A stretch of 64,000 nt of DNA from Hexactinellida sp. DTS-2022 (lineage: Eukaryota; Porifera; Hexactinellida). The notes beneath the pieces were generated by a model. It saw only the letters and a list, made by a program, of their open reading frames with translations, searched no databases and was not told where the DNA came from. The translations under genes were made by a program, and so were the position numbers. This document shows positions 21,727 through 33,656 of the stretch, piece after piece; positions within the stretch are counted from its first letter, which is position 1, and the number at the start of each line of letters is the position of its first letter. Where the stretch lies: assembly GCA_028753945.1 (NCBI GenBank), contig JAPNXP010000010.1, forward strand, positions 6,079,042 through 6,143,041, read 5' to 3'.

Positions 21727-22972
21727 ATACTACCTTCGTAGGGAAAATTCCAAAAGTCTAAACCAAACTTTGTGCTACCTACGATTTTTAAGATGCTCGT
21801 CATGAATAATAGTAATTAGTAATATTGTAAATACTAAGTAATATAATTACTCATCTATATAGTGTAGTTAGAATATTAATGTACATATTTAAATTTTAAA
21901 TATATTTACGAATAATCAATAAACTCACCAATAATGCGATAGTGTTTCAATTAACGAGAATTTGTTGTGTTTGTTGTAGTTGTTTGTTAGTTGTTTGGCG
22001 TCAATTAGTTATTCAATTAGTTTATATTAATCTATTCATTACAGAGTACTGTAAGTGGCACAAGATGAATCTATTGTGGGTCTCCTAGAATACTTTCCTA
22101 TCAGATTACACCAGTTCTGCTATAATTAGATACTAACTGTAATACGAGTATAGTAATACAATAACTACACTACCATAGCATGCATTATCCTTAGTTTAAC
22201 TGATATAAAACCTATCTTTAGTCTACGAATATATTTGGGACCATGGGGTGTGTTACCCAATAAATTTATATGGTCGCACCAATTTGAGATCATCTTGATT
22301 CTATTTGAATCCTCATCTTAAAAATATTAAAGTATGTACCTTCAAGGGCCTTTAGTTAATGAAAGGACATTCATACATGATACATCGATTCATCATCCTA
22401 AAAAAATGTACTATATTAGGTATGTTATTTTTATGAATTAGTGCCTAACCTATTACCTGGCTACCTTCCAGATAATCCCATGTACATGTACATACAATAG
22501 CTTCGCCATATTAGCATTTAGGAACCTTTTCAATAATTGAGATCCTACTTAAGTTTAATATAATATTACTAACATGTCGAGATTTAATTGTATATTAATT
22601 TACCAACGATCCTATAATGTATTCTGGACCGCTCGCGTAATTTTGGATGTTAATTTCTAGGCGCGGAGAATTTGAAAAAACTCATCGTTTTAAGGGTACA
22701 ACAGTCATGCGCTAGGGATCTAGGCGAACTTTTAATTAACCCAGGATGAAATCTTGGTTAATCCCATCATTAAATAGGTTTCAGTTCCAATACAAAGCTA
22801 CCAATAGCTATGCTAAGATCTGTACCAGTACTCCTTTGCAAATAGACAATATTATAATTTCATTTATTTCAATCAAACAATTAATTTACAGAATACAGTT
22901 TAACAAGGATAGGGTTAGGACTTTAGTTAGCAAATAATGTTAGTTCTTGGGAAAGGATTATGTATGTTTAGG

Positions 22973-24175
22973 TTAGTATTTCTGGAAGCAGTCGTTATCA
23001 TCACCATTACACACACAGATAATATTATCTGTGTTGTCTAGTAGAATACCGCTTAGAAGTCTGAGGTGCCCTTTGCCTAAAGTATGCTTGAGTACTCCGT
23101 CAGGTGAGAAGATACGGATTTCGCTGGTTGATTGGTCAGTAATTATGAAGTTACCTTTCTTATCGATTGTGAAGAAGAAAGCTGATGTAATTTGTTGTTT
23201 CTGTCCTGTTAACTCTATCTTCTTCAGATAAGTACCGTCTCTGTTGTAGCAGTAGATAGTATTCTGCTCGAGGGATATAATGTGGAGAGTGTCTGAGTGT
23301 ATAGCGATGTCAGTGGGGGATTTGAGTTCTCCATAACCGAAATGTTTAACAAATTGGAGATCCAAGTTAAATACTTGGATTCGTTGCACATTCAATTCAC
23401 ACACATATACGAATCCCGCTTCATAACACATTCCTAATATTCCTGTAAAGCATCTTGGTGCAGTTCCTCTAGAGCCAGATTTCTTAATGAACTGTCCGGC
23501 TAGACTAAACCTCAACAAACAATCTGTAGCCCTATCAGTCACAAACACCCCATCTTGTGACACACAAATTCCACATGGCTCTTCCAATTGGTCAGTTCCG
23601 AATGAGCGCAAGTATTCTCCATCTGTATTCAGTACTTGAATACGACAGTTAGCTTCATCCGCAATGAAAACTTCATTCGTGTTTCTATCGACTGATATTC
23701 CTCTGGCATTATGAAACTCTCCATTTTCATTACCAATATTACACCTCTTAAGAACAGGGTTTTCTCTCCCCACATACTCTGGTATCAGTTCTATCAAATC
23801 AGTCTCTTCTATCGCTTTTCGAATCCTACCAGAGAAACAACGAAACTCAATTAACTCCAGATTTTCCACTGCTACCTTCAATTCTCTTTTGGCGCTTATT
23901 TTCGCATCAATTCCTTCCCTCAATGAGTCTAATTCCCCGCCTAAAATATTGCTAGTCATCACAGTCACCGCGTTTTCTCTCACGATTCTCAGTTGTTCCA
24001 TTGCCGCATCCAACTCAACATTCCTATCGTGTCCCTCCTTCATTCTCGCTAGTCTTCCCAGAAGATTCCGTCTCTTCTCTGCTAGCAGCAAATCCAGCTC
24101 ATCAAAGGTCCGTTCTATTTCCAGTTTCAGAGCTTCTAGCTTAGCATCGATATTCAGTGCATCTCTATTAGCCAT
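22973..24175 (-). CDS. Coiled-coil NHL-repeat protein, tandem copy B
   Basis: The protein has 400 residues from the ATG at 24175; the frame stays open upstream, but only from a GTG, and the homologous ATG of copy A sits at this point. Coiled coil and NHL blades match copy A closely, with scattered substitutions (for example GNENGEFHNARGISVD and GKGHLRLLSGILLDNT) and no frameshift or stop. Both copies therefore look functional and under constraint. No RING or B-box is seen. Confidence 0.85.
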   Translation of the reverse strand: MANRDALNIDAKLEALKLEIERTFDELDLLLAEKRRNLLGRLARMKEGHDRNVELDAAMEQLRIVRENAVTVMTSNILGGELDSLREGIDAKISAKRELKVAVENLELIEFRCFSGRIRKAIEETDLIELIPEYVGRENPVLKRCNIGNENGEFHNARGISVDRNTNEVFIADEANCRIQVLNTDGEYLRSFGTDQLEEPCGICVSQDGVFVTDRATDCLLRFSLAGQFIKKSGSRGTAPRCFTGILGMCYEAGFVYVCELNVQRIQVFNLDLQFVKHFGYGELKSPTDIAIHSDTLHIISLEQNTIYCYNRDGTYLKKIELTGQKQQITSAFFFTIDKKGNFIITDQSTSEIRIFSPDGVLKHTLGKGHLRLLSGILLDNTDNIICVCNGDDNDCFQKY

Positions 24176-24235
24176 CTCTTCTATAAACTGATACAATGCA
24201 GATCCTATACAGGTCTCAATATTACTCACGCGACC

Positions 24236-24370
24236 ATGCTTTCAAGAGACAAATATATATGCGCCTAGTTTTAGTTTGAGCTCGCTCACACGCAAATTTA
24301 ATTCTCAATTGGTTTTACATTTATGGAAGTTTCTTTTTCGATTTTCGCATGCCTATAATCAACGTTTCCT
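24236..24370. repeat. Family K repeat (copy B upstream)
   Basis: This is the counterpart of the 20660 copy (GCGCCTAGTTTTAGTTTGAG, GAGCTCGCTCACACG). A run of 12 Cs follows at about 24397. Confidence 0.65.
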
Positions 24371-24499
24371 CTCTATTTAACACGCTTGGTGAAAAGCCCC
24401 CCCCCCCTTCGTTGGGTCCCTTACTACCTTTGTCGGGTAAAACTCCATGTCAAAACCAAATTGTGCAACCTACGTTTTCTATTATGTGCTCTAATGAAC

Positions 24500-25160
24500 G
24501 TTTGCTCGATGTATACCATAAATAATATCGTACACCAGTTTACAGGTTCCATACGATGTTGGATGTACTACGTAAAATTTAATACTTGCTGCCTTACTTC
24601 CCATTTGCATAAAATTAATCCAAAGTTACTGCTTTTGGGGGGTAAACTTGATTATAATTTCACAGTGTTCCTATAAACCTCCAGGATCCTCATTGGATAC
24701 CCTTGGAATCCCTTTGAATAGTTTCCCCATTCGACAGCAACCCAGATTAATTTCAAAGGTAGATTTCCTATAATTCAACACCCACTAGGATACAATTTTC
24801 CTAAACTATACTACGTGCATTGTTAATTTTTATATTTACTGAAGCTACACAAAATGTGTTAGCTTTAAATTATATCATGCCCAAGGGAGTAAAAAATCTA
24901 AAATTGCAGCTGTGCATCGTTGTGCTTAAGGATTTTCACTCGATCACCAAATATAGTGCATCTAAAATAAAATGCTGTCGGCACAGCTGTATTTTAGATG
25001 TTTACCCAAGTTAATAAAGCAATAATTATGTATTTGATGCATGGTGAACACGGTTAGTATGCATATTCGGACAATACATACTTATTCCTTCCCCAGGGGA
25101 TATGTTATAATCGAGATTAATATATTTATTAGCTATTTTAATGTATGGACCCATACTTTT
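24500..25160. other. Copy-B-only segment
   Basis: Flanking DNA aligns with copy A near 21790-21800, but this segment has no match there. Either copy B gained it or copy A lost it. It has no clear inverted ends and no convincing ORF. Confidence 0.5.
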
Positions 25161-25610
25161 CGTCATGAATAAAAGTATTTATTAATATTGTAAATAAGTA
25201 ATATAAATACTCATCAATATATTAGTGTCTGTTAGAATATTAATGTACATATTTAAATATATAGTATTTACGAATTTTCAATAAACTCACCAATAATGCG
25301 ATAGTGTTACAATTAACAAGAATTTGTTATAGTTGTTGTTGTTTGTTAGTTGTTTGTTAGTAATATGTTATTCAATTAGTTTAAATTAATATTCCATCAC
25401 AGTGTACTGTAAGTGGCACAAGATGAATCTATTGTGGGTCTCCTAGAATAATTTCCTATCAGATTACACCAGTTCTGCTATAATTAGATACTACACTGTA
25501 ATACGAGAATAGTAATACAATAACTACAGTATCATAGCATGTATTATCCTTAGTTAAACTGCTATAAAACCTATCTTTGGAAAAATTTGAGACCATGAGG
25601 CAAATTTTTC

Positions 25611-26003
25611 AAATACACCTTTTATAAGCTGGGTTTGTATATTGAATTTTTTTCCTATTTATAAGCAAGCCCGGGATTTAAACCAATGTACATTTAATTC
25701 TTGGCATTCGTTTTAGGATTTGGCTGCCATAATAAGTTGGCAGGTATGTATACGATTGTATCCAATTTACTGTTATATACTATTGACAGATTGACACTAT
25801 ATATATTTCTTAACAAGTGCCCTTGTTTAGAGCATGAAAATAGTCTCGAATTAATTCCTAATTTCCACGTAAGTCAAACCTTTGCAGAATTTTATCTCGA
25901 CATGGTAAGTATAGTAATACGATCCTACAATGTCTAAGTATGCCCAGTAGTTAGTAGTATAATATGATGATATCTCAACAAGAGTTATTACTTGTATTTA
26001 CTG
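25611..26003. other. Leader/intergenic region of the p22phox-like gene
   Basis: No independent gene is supported. A GTATGT donor-like site follows GGCAG near 25745, so a 5' non-coding exon of the next gene may lie here. Confidence 0.3.
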
Positions 26004-26675
26004 ATGGAAGAAGATAAAGAAGTTAAATGTGGAGGTTGTCCTGAACCCTGTACAAACCAGTGTGGCGATTGTACGAAGTATTTTTGTGCTTGTCCACCGA
26101 CATCTCGTGTATCATATGCTACGTGGGCAAATGAACAGGCATTTTGGGCTGGCTTGTTTATTTTGGGAGGAAGTTTAATAGTTATACCTCTCGATTTAAG
26201 ACCTGTAATACCAACTGCCCTAGGGCTTTATACTCGCTATATTATGCTACCATTTTCACTGTTGGTTCTACTCATTGAGTACCCAAGGGGCAAAAAGAAG
26301 CGAGGAAATATACAATGTCGGATTTTCCAGGAATATATCGCTCCAATTCCTTATTTTTTCCGTTTTTTAACTCGGAATTTGTTTTTACGTTCGCTTTTCT
26401 ATGCAGTATTCAGTGTACCATGCTTTTTCATCCTATCAACTACCCTTGGTGGTATGACTCTTTTAATTTCGGCTTTTTTCTATTTTATCGCTTCGATTTT
26501 CAGGGAAAATTGGATTCCCCCTGAACTTGCTTACGGTCTTGATTCTAAAAAGAAAGTTGGAAAACTCGGCAATCTTGCACTGAAGCCATTAGTCCCTGCG
26601 CCACCACAAGAAGAGTTGCCAACTTTGCCAGTGACCCATTCCAGCGGAGATTTAATCAGTACTACTGATCCATAG
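26004..26675 (+). CDS. CYBA: p22phox-like cytochrome b-245 light chain
   Basis: The protein has 223 residues from the ATG at 26004 (the frame upstream opens only with TTG). Family landmarks are in order: WANEQAFWAGL at the first membrane segment, then LLIEYPRGKKKRG, RNLFLRSLFYAVFSVPCFFI with LSTTLGG, a further hydrophobic segment, and FRENWIPPE. A proline-bearing tail follows (LVPAPPQEELP), as in the p47phox-binding region of vertebrate p22phox, though shorter. p22phox stabilises NOX1-4 type NADPH oxidases in membranes and docks their organisers. Unusual here is an N-terminal 35-residue extension with eight cysteines (CGGCPEPC, CGDC, CAC). No NOX gene lies in the window. Confidence 0.85.
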   Translation: MEEDKEVKCGGCPEPCTNQCGDCTKYFCACPPTSRVSYATWANEQAFWAGLFILGGSLIVIPLDLRPVIPTALGLYTRYIMLPFSLLVLLIEYPRGKKKRGNIQCRIFQEYIAPIPYFFRFLTRNLFLRSLFYAVFSVPCFFILSTTLGGMTLLISAFFYFIASIFRENWIPPELAYGLDSKKKVGKLGNLALKPLVPAPPQEELPTLPVTHSSGDLISTTDP

Positions 26676-28821
26676 TTTGTTGTGTGCAGAGTGTGTTGTT
26701 GTTATTTACATTTAGGTTTTGCTATACTACAGAGTGTGTATTTTATACTGGGTTGTTTATGATTAGTTGTTTGTTAGTTTTATTAGGAATGCTTTTTTCA
26801 ACGTTTCATGTTGCGATAGATCTAAGCGCCTTAACTTAAGATTATTTTGTATTATAAAATTCGCGCTCTTAGAAAGAATAAAATTTACGCACCTAAAGTT
26901 TTGTGATGAATGGTGCAACCTTTTCTTTGTTTTGAATTTACCATTTCATAAGATATTTTTCATGGTACTTATCACCAAAAAATTTCGGATCAGAAGTGAG
27001 AACTATGAATGTCGCTAATAGAACTTAGCAAATTGTTATTATGATATTTACCTTACTAATCCGAGGTATTTTTATTGATTCATAATTCATTATTTTACAA
27101 AGATTTTATCCAAGGTTAAACGCGACAATTCTTAGCGCTTGAATTTAGGCGCCTAATAAAGTAAGTCATTTGGAATGATCAACATTTGCGCGCCTAAAAC
27201 AAACAACCCATAATTAGGCGCCTGATTTTGACGCAGAAACGAGTTCAATGAATTTGTTTTATTAAAAACCCATAGCTTTAATTCATGGTTACCTTGTAAT
27301 AGACTAACTGACTAACTGAATTATATAACCATATGATTTATCCAAAAGGTGTTTTTGTACTTGTAGATATTTCTATTGTTAAAAAGGTATTTACCGTTTA
27401 GTTTCTAGAAAACATATAAACAATACACCCTAAATAGTTTGTGAAATTGAAAGCTAATTATCTGTGACATATTAATTGAAAACAGGTGCATAATATGAAT
27501 CCATAATTGTATAGTTTCTTAAGTTAATCAATTGGAAATATAAGGTTTATTGGTATTAATACCAAATGTAAACTTAATTACGCTATAATTAATTTAGTTA
27601 AATAAGTGGAATTTGAACTTATGTCTTGTCTGATTGATATCGATTCGACGAATAGTTTTGTTGATACTTGGTTGCTAACGAATTACATAGTCAATTCAAG
27701 TAAAATTATTTCTTAATATTTTTTGGAAATCGATTGATTTAATAATGATTAGAATTTGAACTGTTGCCTTCTAATTGTTACTGATTCACTGAAAACTATG
27801 TTTACTTTTCGTTGCTAACGTATAACAACCAATTAATATTGTATTTTTGGTAGCTTATTAATTAAAATGATTGAGTAAAGCAATTTTAGGCCAACCACAT
27901 TAATAGTAATTGTAACTGACATAGAGTAAGCAAGGTCACTAATTGTTTGCAAAATACGATTAATTGGGTCATTAATAAATAACTTATAATTCATTCTAAT
28001 CAAATTAAGTGAATGTCAGTTAGTTGATATAGCATCAATGTGTTTGATCTTTAACTGAAGGCAAAATTTCTTTAAAATTTAAATGATTTATGAGTAACCT
28101 AAGAGTTATGGTTTGAATTAAATTGAAAGTTTTTTTGCAAACTAAGTTCGAGTTTTTAAATCTTTACGACTATTGGTTGTGGACGTAGTAAGTGATCGTT
28201 GGAAGTAAGCGTTTATATGAATTGAATTAGTAATGTATAATTAAGTTCTTGTACGTTTTGGTTGAAACTAGGTTCGCCAAATATGTTGAAAGTTTCAATA
28301 ATTTAAACATTCCTGTTTCTGTAGTTAAAGTGTGTTGAGGTGACTTGCGAATTTACGTAGAGAAGGAAACTGAAAAATTAACCATGCTGACACGTAAGTT
28401 TCTTATCGACAATATACGTAAATAAATATATAACAAAATGTACATCATTTTGTACCACAACTTGACCGATCAAATTTCTAGGAATAGCAACTGCTCTTGA
28501 ACTACGTATTACTTTGAAAATTATGGAATTTATTCATTTTGATTATGATAATATTCATGAATAATCTAACGTGTATTACGACTAATTTGAACTGTAGTAT
28601 TCATTGTAATGTAGCCAGAAATAATTTGTCTTCTTACAAATTTGCATTTTCAATCTTTGGTTGCAATTATGTATTTTCTCACTTTTTATAAAATCAAAAA
28701 TGATTTTATGAGCGTTATTTCTGACATTTAAGAATTGAAAATACTTATTAAAAACGTTACAACTGAATTTAATTGATAACGAAATTTCATTTTATATACA
28801 GTAAATGGTAGAAAGGAAATA

Positions 28822-28970
28822 CATTATACTCCGCTTAATGGGGTAAAAATTTCACAAGATTTGTAGGACGGAATTACAGTTTACTCAAAATATTTTGGCT
28901 ATTAGATTTCGCCGCTTATTGGGTCAAATTACCCTAGAACAAATCTGACCCTATTAAGCGGAGTCATCTG
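28822..28970. repeat. MITE, family A
   Basis: TTATACTCCGCTTAATGGGG on the left and CTATTAAGCGGAGTCATCTG on the right are inverted, with TA after the right end. The interior has GATTTCGCCGCTTATTGGGT. Confidence 0.7.
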
Positions 28971-31900
28971 TAATTGTAACCCAATATAAGAAATTTTCCT
29001 TTAGAATAACATTTAGAGTTAGCAAAAGATATTTTTCCTTTATTTGTAGTTTTAATCTTTAATAACTTACGAAGTGTAATTCCTATTAGGAAGCAAATAA
29101 AGGATTCACGTCTATATCAAGTTTCATTCAATCTTTGCCAGTTGACAATGTTAATTATAGCAGACATAGTTAAAAGTTCAAATTTAACAAAGTAACACAA
29201 ACGATATCAATTTTCAATAGAATATTTGGAAAAATTATTATGTATTCTTTCCAGTAAAAAAGTTGGGTATTCTTATTCAAAATACTGTAAATTATTCCTT
29301 CAAATGCACTTATCATGTTGTTTATCAGCTTCTATTAAAATGCATGCTAATTAAAGATAAGTTCATTTGAGTTTATTAAAACTGATAACAATCAAACACA
29401 TAAAATGGCCATTTTTTTCAAATATATGGGTTCAATCAATTTAAATTAATAACTAAATTTTTTTGAAACTTTTTGGAGTAGTTCAATGGAAGTATGTAGG
29501 ATGAGAGTTCATGAATGTTTCTATTGATTATTATTGTAAATAATATAACATTATTCGTTTATATATAAAAACAATTTGCAAATAAACGTATAAACCAGTC
29601 AAAGTTTACCTGTTAATAATGCTAAATTTGTATTTTTATACCAATCGAATGCTACCTTTGCTTAATAACACATTCCTCTTAGTTCTCTCCATATACATCA
29701 AATGCAAAATATTTAGAATATTTGAAATTCTTCTTCTATTTTCCTTAATTAAAGCTCACTGGTTGAGTCTGGTTCACTAACATTATTCTTTCGATGATAC
29801 TATTCGTATATTAAGCTGTTAATTTTTCTATAAAAATATTTAAATTATTGTCAACATTAAAATTATGAATTTTTTTAATGCAAGGGCCTTTAAAGAAAGT
29901 TTCATTAAAAGTAAATATTTTGGGCGCCTAAAACTATACATTTTAATTTATACGCCATTTGATGTCCGTGAATAAGACCTTAAATCAATATCCCGGAGAC
30001 GTATAATCCTTTGTTCTTCTCTATACTGTAACCAAATAATTCAAATATTTGCTAAACACTACAACTTAATTAATCCGACCCCCTATAATCAGGAATTATC
30101 CTTAATCAGACACAAAATTCCTATCCCAATGAGCGTCGGATAATGGCAATTTCACTTATAATCCGGAATTATCCTTAATCTTCATGTTGGTTCTAATCTA
30201 ATAGTTCAGTGGACTTTGCAAGCATAATTTAGAATTGAAATGGAACTAGGCGTATTTATGACTTGGTATTTCTTTTTGAATTATTTATGATCGAATACGT
30301 GTAACGAATATGAGAATTCCTTTAGGTGTATATGATTACACTCATGATTAGTGATTGCTATAATATAATTGTAATTACTTTTGAAAGTAGGCCATTTTGA
30401 AACTAAGGTTGTTCCTTTTCATAGATTGTCATTTTTAATAATTTTCAATTTTTGAACTTATTATAGAAATGAATATTATTTTTCTTTGAGAAGTTATTCT
30501 CTAAATGAGTTTACAAATTTATCTCAATATTTAAAAAACAAATACTGTATCATTGCACCAAAAAGGGTTCATAGAGAAGAGTGCTACGTATTATATTTTG
30601 AGGCGCAAATTCTATGATTTATTGCATCTAGGCGCGTAAAAAAAATCGCGCAACATTTTGAAACTATCCATAGACTTAACATTCGTAATCATCGTACAAA
30701 ATTAGGCGCTAAATTTTGGACCATAAAATTATGGAGCATTTTTGGCGTTTTTTTATCATTATTTGTGTTGAATATAATTTAGGCACTAAAATTTTTTGGT
30801 TCCAAGACGAATCCTTATTCATAGGGCATGTGAAAATAATTCCCATTCCCCAAATGCCATAAGTTCAATCTAATTTGGTCAAAAACTTTGTTATGAGAAT
30901 CCCTTGATGTTATATTATCTGGTGATAAATTATTAATATCTCACTTGCTAAATTCCAATGGTTCTTTCAATTGTTTTAATCAGTAGGCGGTTTTATTAAC
31001 ATTTCAGCGATTTTATGTATTACAAATTGAATAGAATTTATCTTTGGAAATATAATGTCTATATCGTACTACGTTTATCAGTCATGGTAATTAAAATAAA
31101 TGATCATAGATCAAACAAAAACATTCATAGACGTCTTTACATGTATATATTCTATAATTTATATTTAATTTAAGGAGAGTTCACTATTATACGATACTAA
31201 CACATTAAATATGTAATAGGATCTTAATTAATGGATAATTTCTTTATGATCATATTCTCAAAATAATTGCAACGACGTTAAATTGAGGTTACAGGTTGAC
31301 GAATATTGCTATATTTACCTTTGTATAACCGTAAAGAATGTTTCTCACATGTTTATTTATTGTTGTGGATTTACATAGAGACTTCCATGTTATTGTGTCT
31401 ATCCAATAATTGTTTTGCTACAATTGGAAGTCAATGGTTCCAATTTGCTTGTCGCGATAAAAAAAATTTCTAGCTTAGACGAAAACTATTTTTTGGCTTT
31501 GAAAATTGGTCAATGAGTCTGCTGCGCTACCATATAGAATATACATAATTACAGTAGTTTTATGAAATATAATAGTTCAGTGTAATAGGAACAATAATTA
31601 TTATTGAGTAAATATTTATAAAATTAGACTTTGAGGTAAAGACTTAACTTTCTGACAAATATTTAATTCTTTTCTAAAAACTTAGTCATTATTTTTCAAG
31701 ATGATGTTTACACTTTTACTGTTGCAAAATTGTTTAAAGGTTAATTGGTAGCAACATAATAGTGTGATTGAAATGTTTGGTGATTTAATTTTTATTTGTT
31801 TTTCTTGAATAATAATCGAGTTCATAAAATGTCCTTAAGTTTGTCAGTTTTTTTGGAACTGTTAATTCGAACTAAAGGAAACTTGTATGTAAATATCAAT

Positions 31901-32464
31901 ATATTATAGAAGACCATTTTGTTGTTTCGTGACATTTAAATAAATGCAAAATTGATGGAATTAGGAAGAATTAAGCAAATTTAATATAGACTAATAAGAT
32001 CATATTTATATAGAAAATTGCACCTGCTATTACATAGCAACCCTTTAGCGGTTTTGGAATTACTTTAATGAATTTTAATGAATTCTTATTTAATGAATTC
32101 TTATTTTAATGAATTCCTACCTAAAATAGTTTACAAATTGTTGTCGATTATTATTATCAAATATTGTGGGATAATATTCAGTATGGTTGTTACGCACATG
32201 CTAATATAATAAGTCAAACACATGTAATTCCAAATGCATCTGAATTAGTTGAATTCAGGTGTTTAATTAAACATAGAATTTCTTGGTTAATTACTGAAGA
32301 CAATATTGATGTGGTTTGTCTATAACGAGTGACCTTTGGGAATTTATTCAATTGCTTTTCACATGAAACAATAGTAACTTGTTAGTTTGTAATTATATAT
32401 GTAAGATTTGTCGAAAGAGTTTACATATGCTTTGCTATGTTATCAAAATGAACCTGGAAACCTC

Positions 32465-32493
32465 TTTGTTGTTGTTGTTGTTGTTGTTGTTGT
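32465..32493 (+). repeat. (GTT)n microsatellite
   Basis: Nine perfect GTT units stand alone in AT-rich DNA. Confidence 0.8.
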
Positions 32494-33407
32494 GTTAGTT
32501 AATTAACTAATTAATGTCATTATTGTTAACACAATTTTATTTTAATTTATGTGCTGAATAATCAATTATTGGAATAATTAGGCGGACTCATTAAAATTCG
32601 TGTTATTACGATTACTGATTAGTAATCTTTTAATTCATGAATTTGTATTTTCCCAAAAATATTAGATGAGAGTTGATTCACAAATTTACACATGTTAAAC
32701 CTTTGCATTACATTGTAATAACAATGTAACCTAGGAAATGACCAGACTTAATCATCAAATTTCTTCAAATAAGTAAGATTTTAACTAGTATATAACTCCA
32801 TTATATCCTGTTAATTATATTGAACTGCAAACTTTATAAAAAGGTTTCTTATATTAAAAGTAATTTAAAACGAAACCCTTTGACAAATAGTGACTGTTTA
32901 GGGAATCTTTTTAATACAAGTCTATGGATCAATTGTCCTATTGTGTTGTCCTAATACTTGGAAAAGTATACACAATGAACATTTATGGTCATTCATTTCA
33001 ACAGTTGAATTAGATTTAATCATCTTTCAAATAGAATCCTTTCCTGTTAATCTAATATGTAACTTCGATGTAGAAAGTTAATTACATTAAACTCGTTTGT
33101 ACCATACTATACGGCCTTATACAGTATACTATGGTTACTATAGCAAAGTTAATTGCTACATTACGTATTTCGATCCCCTACAAAGGAAATAAGACTTCAA
33201 AGCCTTTTAACACCTGTTAATACGGATATCAGATAATGCGATATATTTCGAAGGTCTCTATGTTATAATGAGATGTGAGTGATGATAACGTATATTATGA
33301 AATTTAGATATTCTAGGGTAACTGAATTCTGTTTAATTAAGCAACTGAAAAGTGCTTGATTATTGGCTTTCAAATACTTTGGTAACAATTTGGATTCGAA
33401 CTATGTA

Positions 33408-33656
33408 GTATTTCCCTGAATAAGCGCCGGGTCAATAAACTGACATTGGTATGATTAAAAATTAAAAATTAAATACATTAGTTGATCACTGGAGTGTAAT
33501 ACCATTGATTTTGGCAACTTCAGTAGGTATACTGTCAGTGAGAACCATTAGAACCGACCTAAATATTATTTTCTGGATTTTTCAAAAGAAATCCGGATAA
33601 TTTTGGCCCACGAAAACAATGAGCGCCCGGGCGCTTATTCAAAGCAATACGGTATT
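33408..33656. repeat. MITE, family J
   Basis: Ends TATTTCCCTGAATAAGCGCC and GGGCGCTTATTCAAAGCAAT are inverted. The interior matches the 8828 copy. Confidence 0.7.

Larger units (their letters stand above)
18785..22250. repeat. Segmental duplication, copy A
   Basis: This block aligns with 22625-25610 in the same order and orientation. Shared parts are the left flank (TTTCTAGGCGCG), the NHL gene, the family K element upstream of it, and a right flank with long identical stretches (GGGTCTCCTAGAATA; CACCAGTTCTGCTATAATTA). Copy A alone holds the hAT element. Confidence 0.85.
22625..25610. repeat. Segmental duplication, copy B
   Basis: This is the direct tandem copy of 18785-22250. It lacks the hAT element but has about 650 bp (24500-25160) not matched in copy A. 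Confidence 0.85.

Noticed and set aside
24176..24229. Extra 18 N-terminal residues on NHL copy B
   Set aside because: That extension would begin with GTG; the ATG matching copy A lies at 24175.
18785..24400. RING or B-box for the NHL genes (full TRIM E3 ligase)
   Set aside because: No Cys/His cluster is found in frame or in the DNA upstream of either copy.
33150..33200. Possible tRNA arm (TTTCGATCCCC)
   Set aside because: No cloverleaf, A box or acceptor stem could be matched around it.
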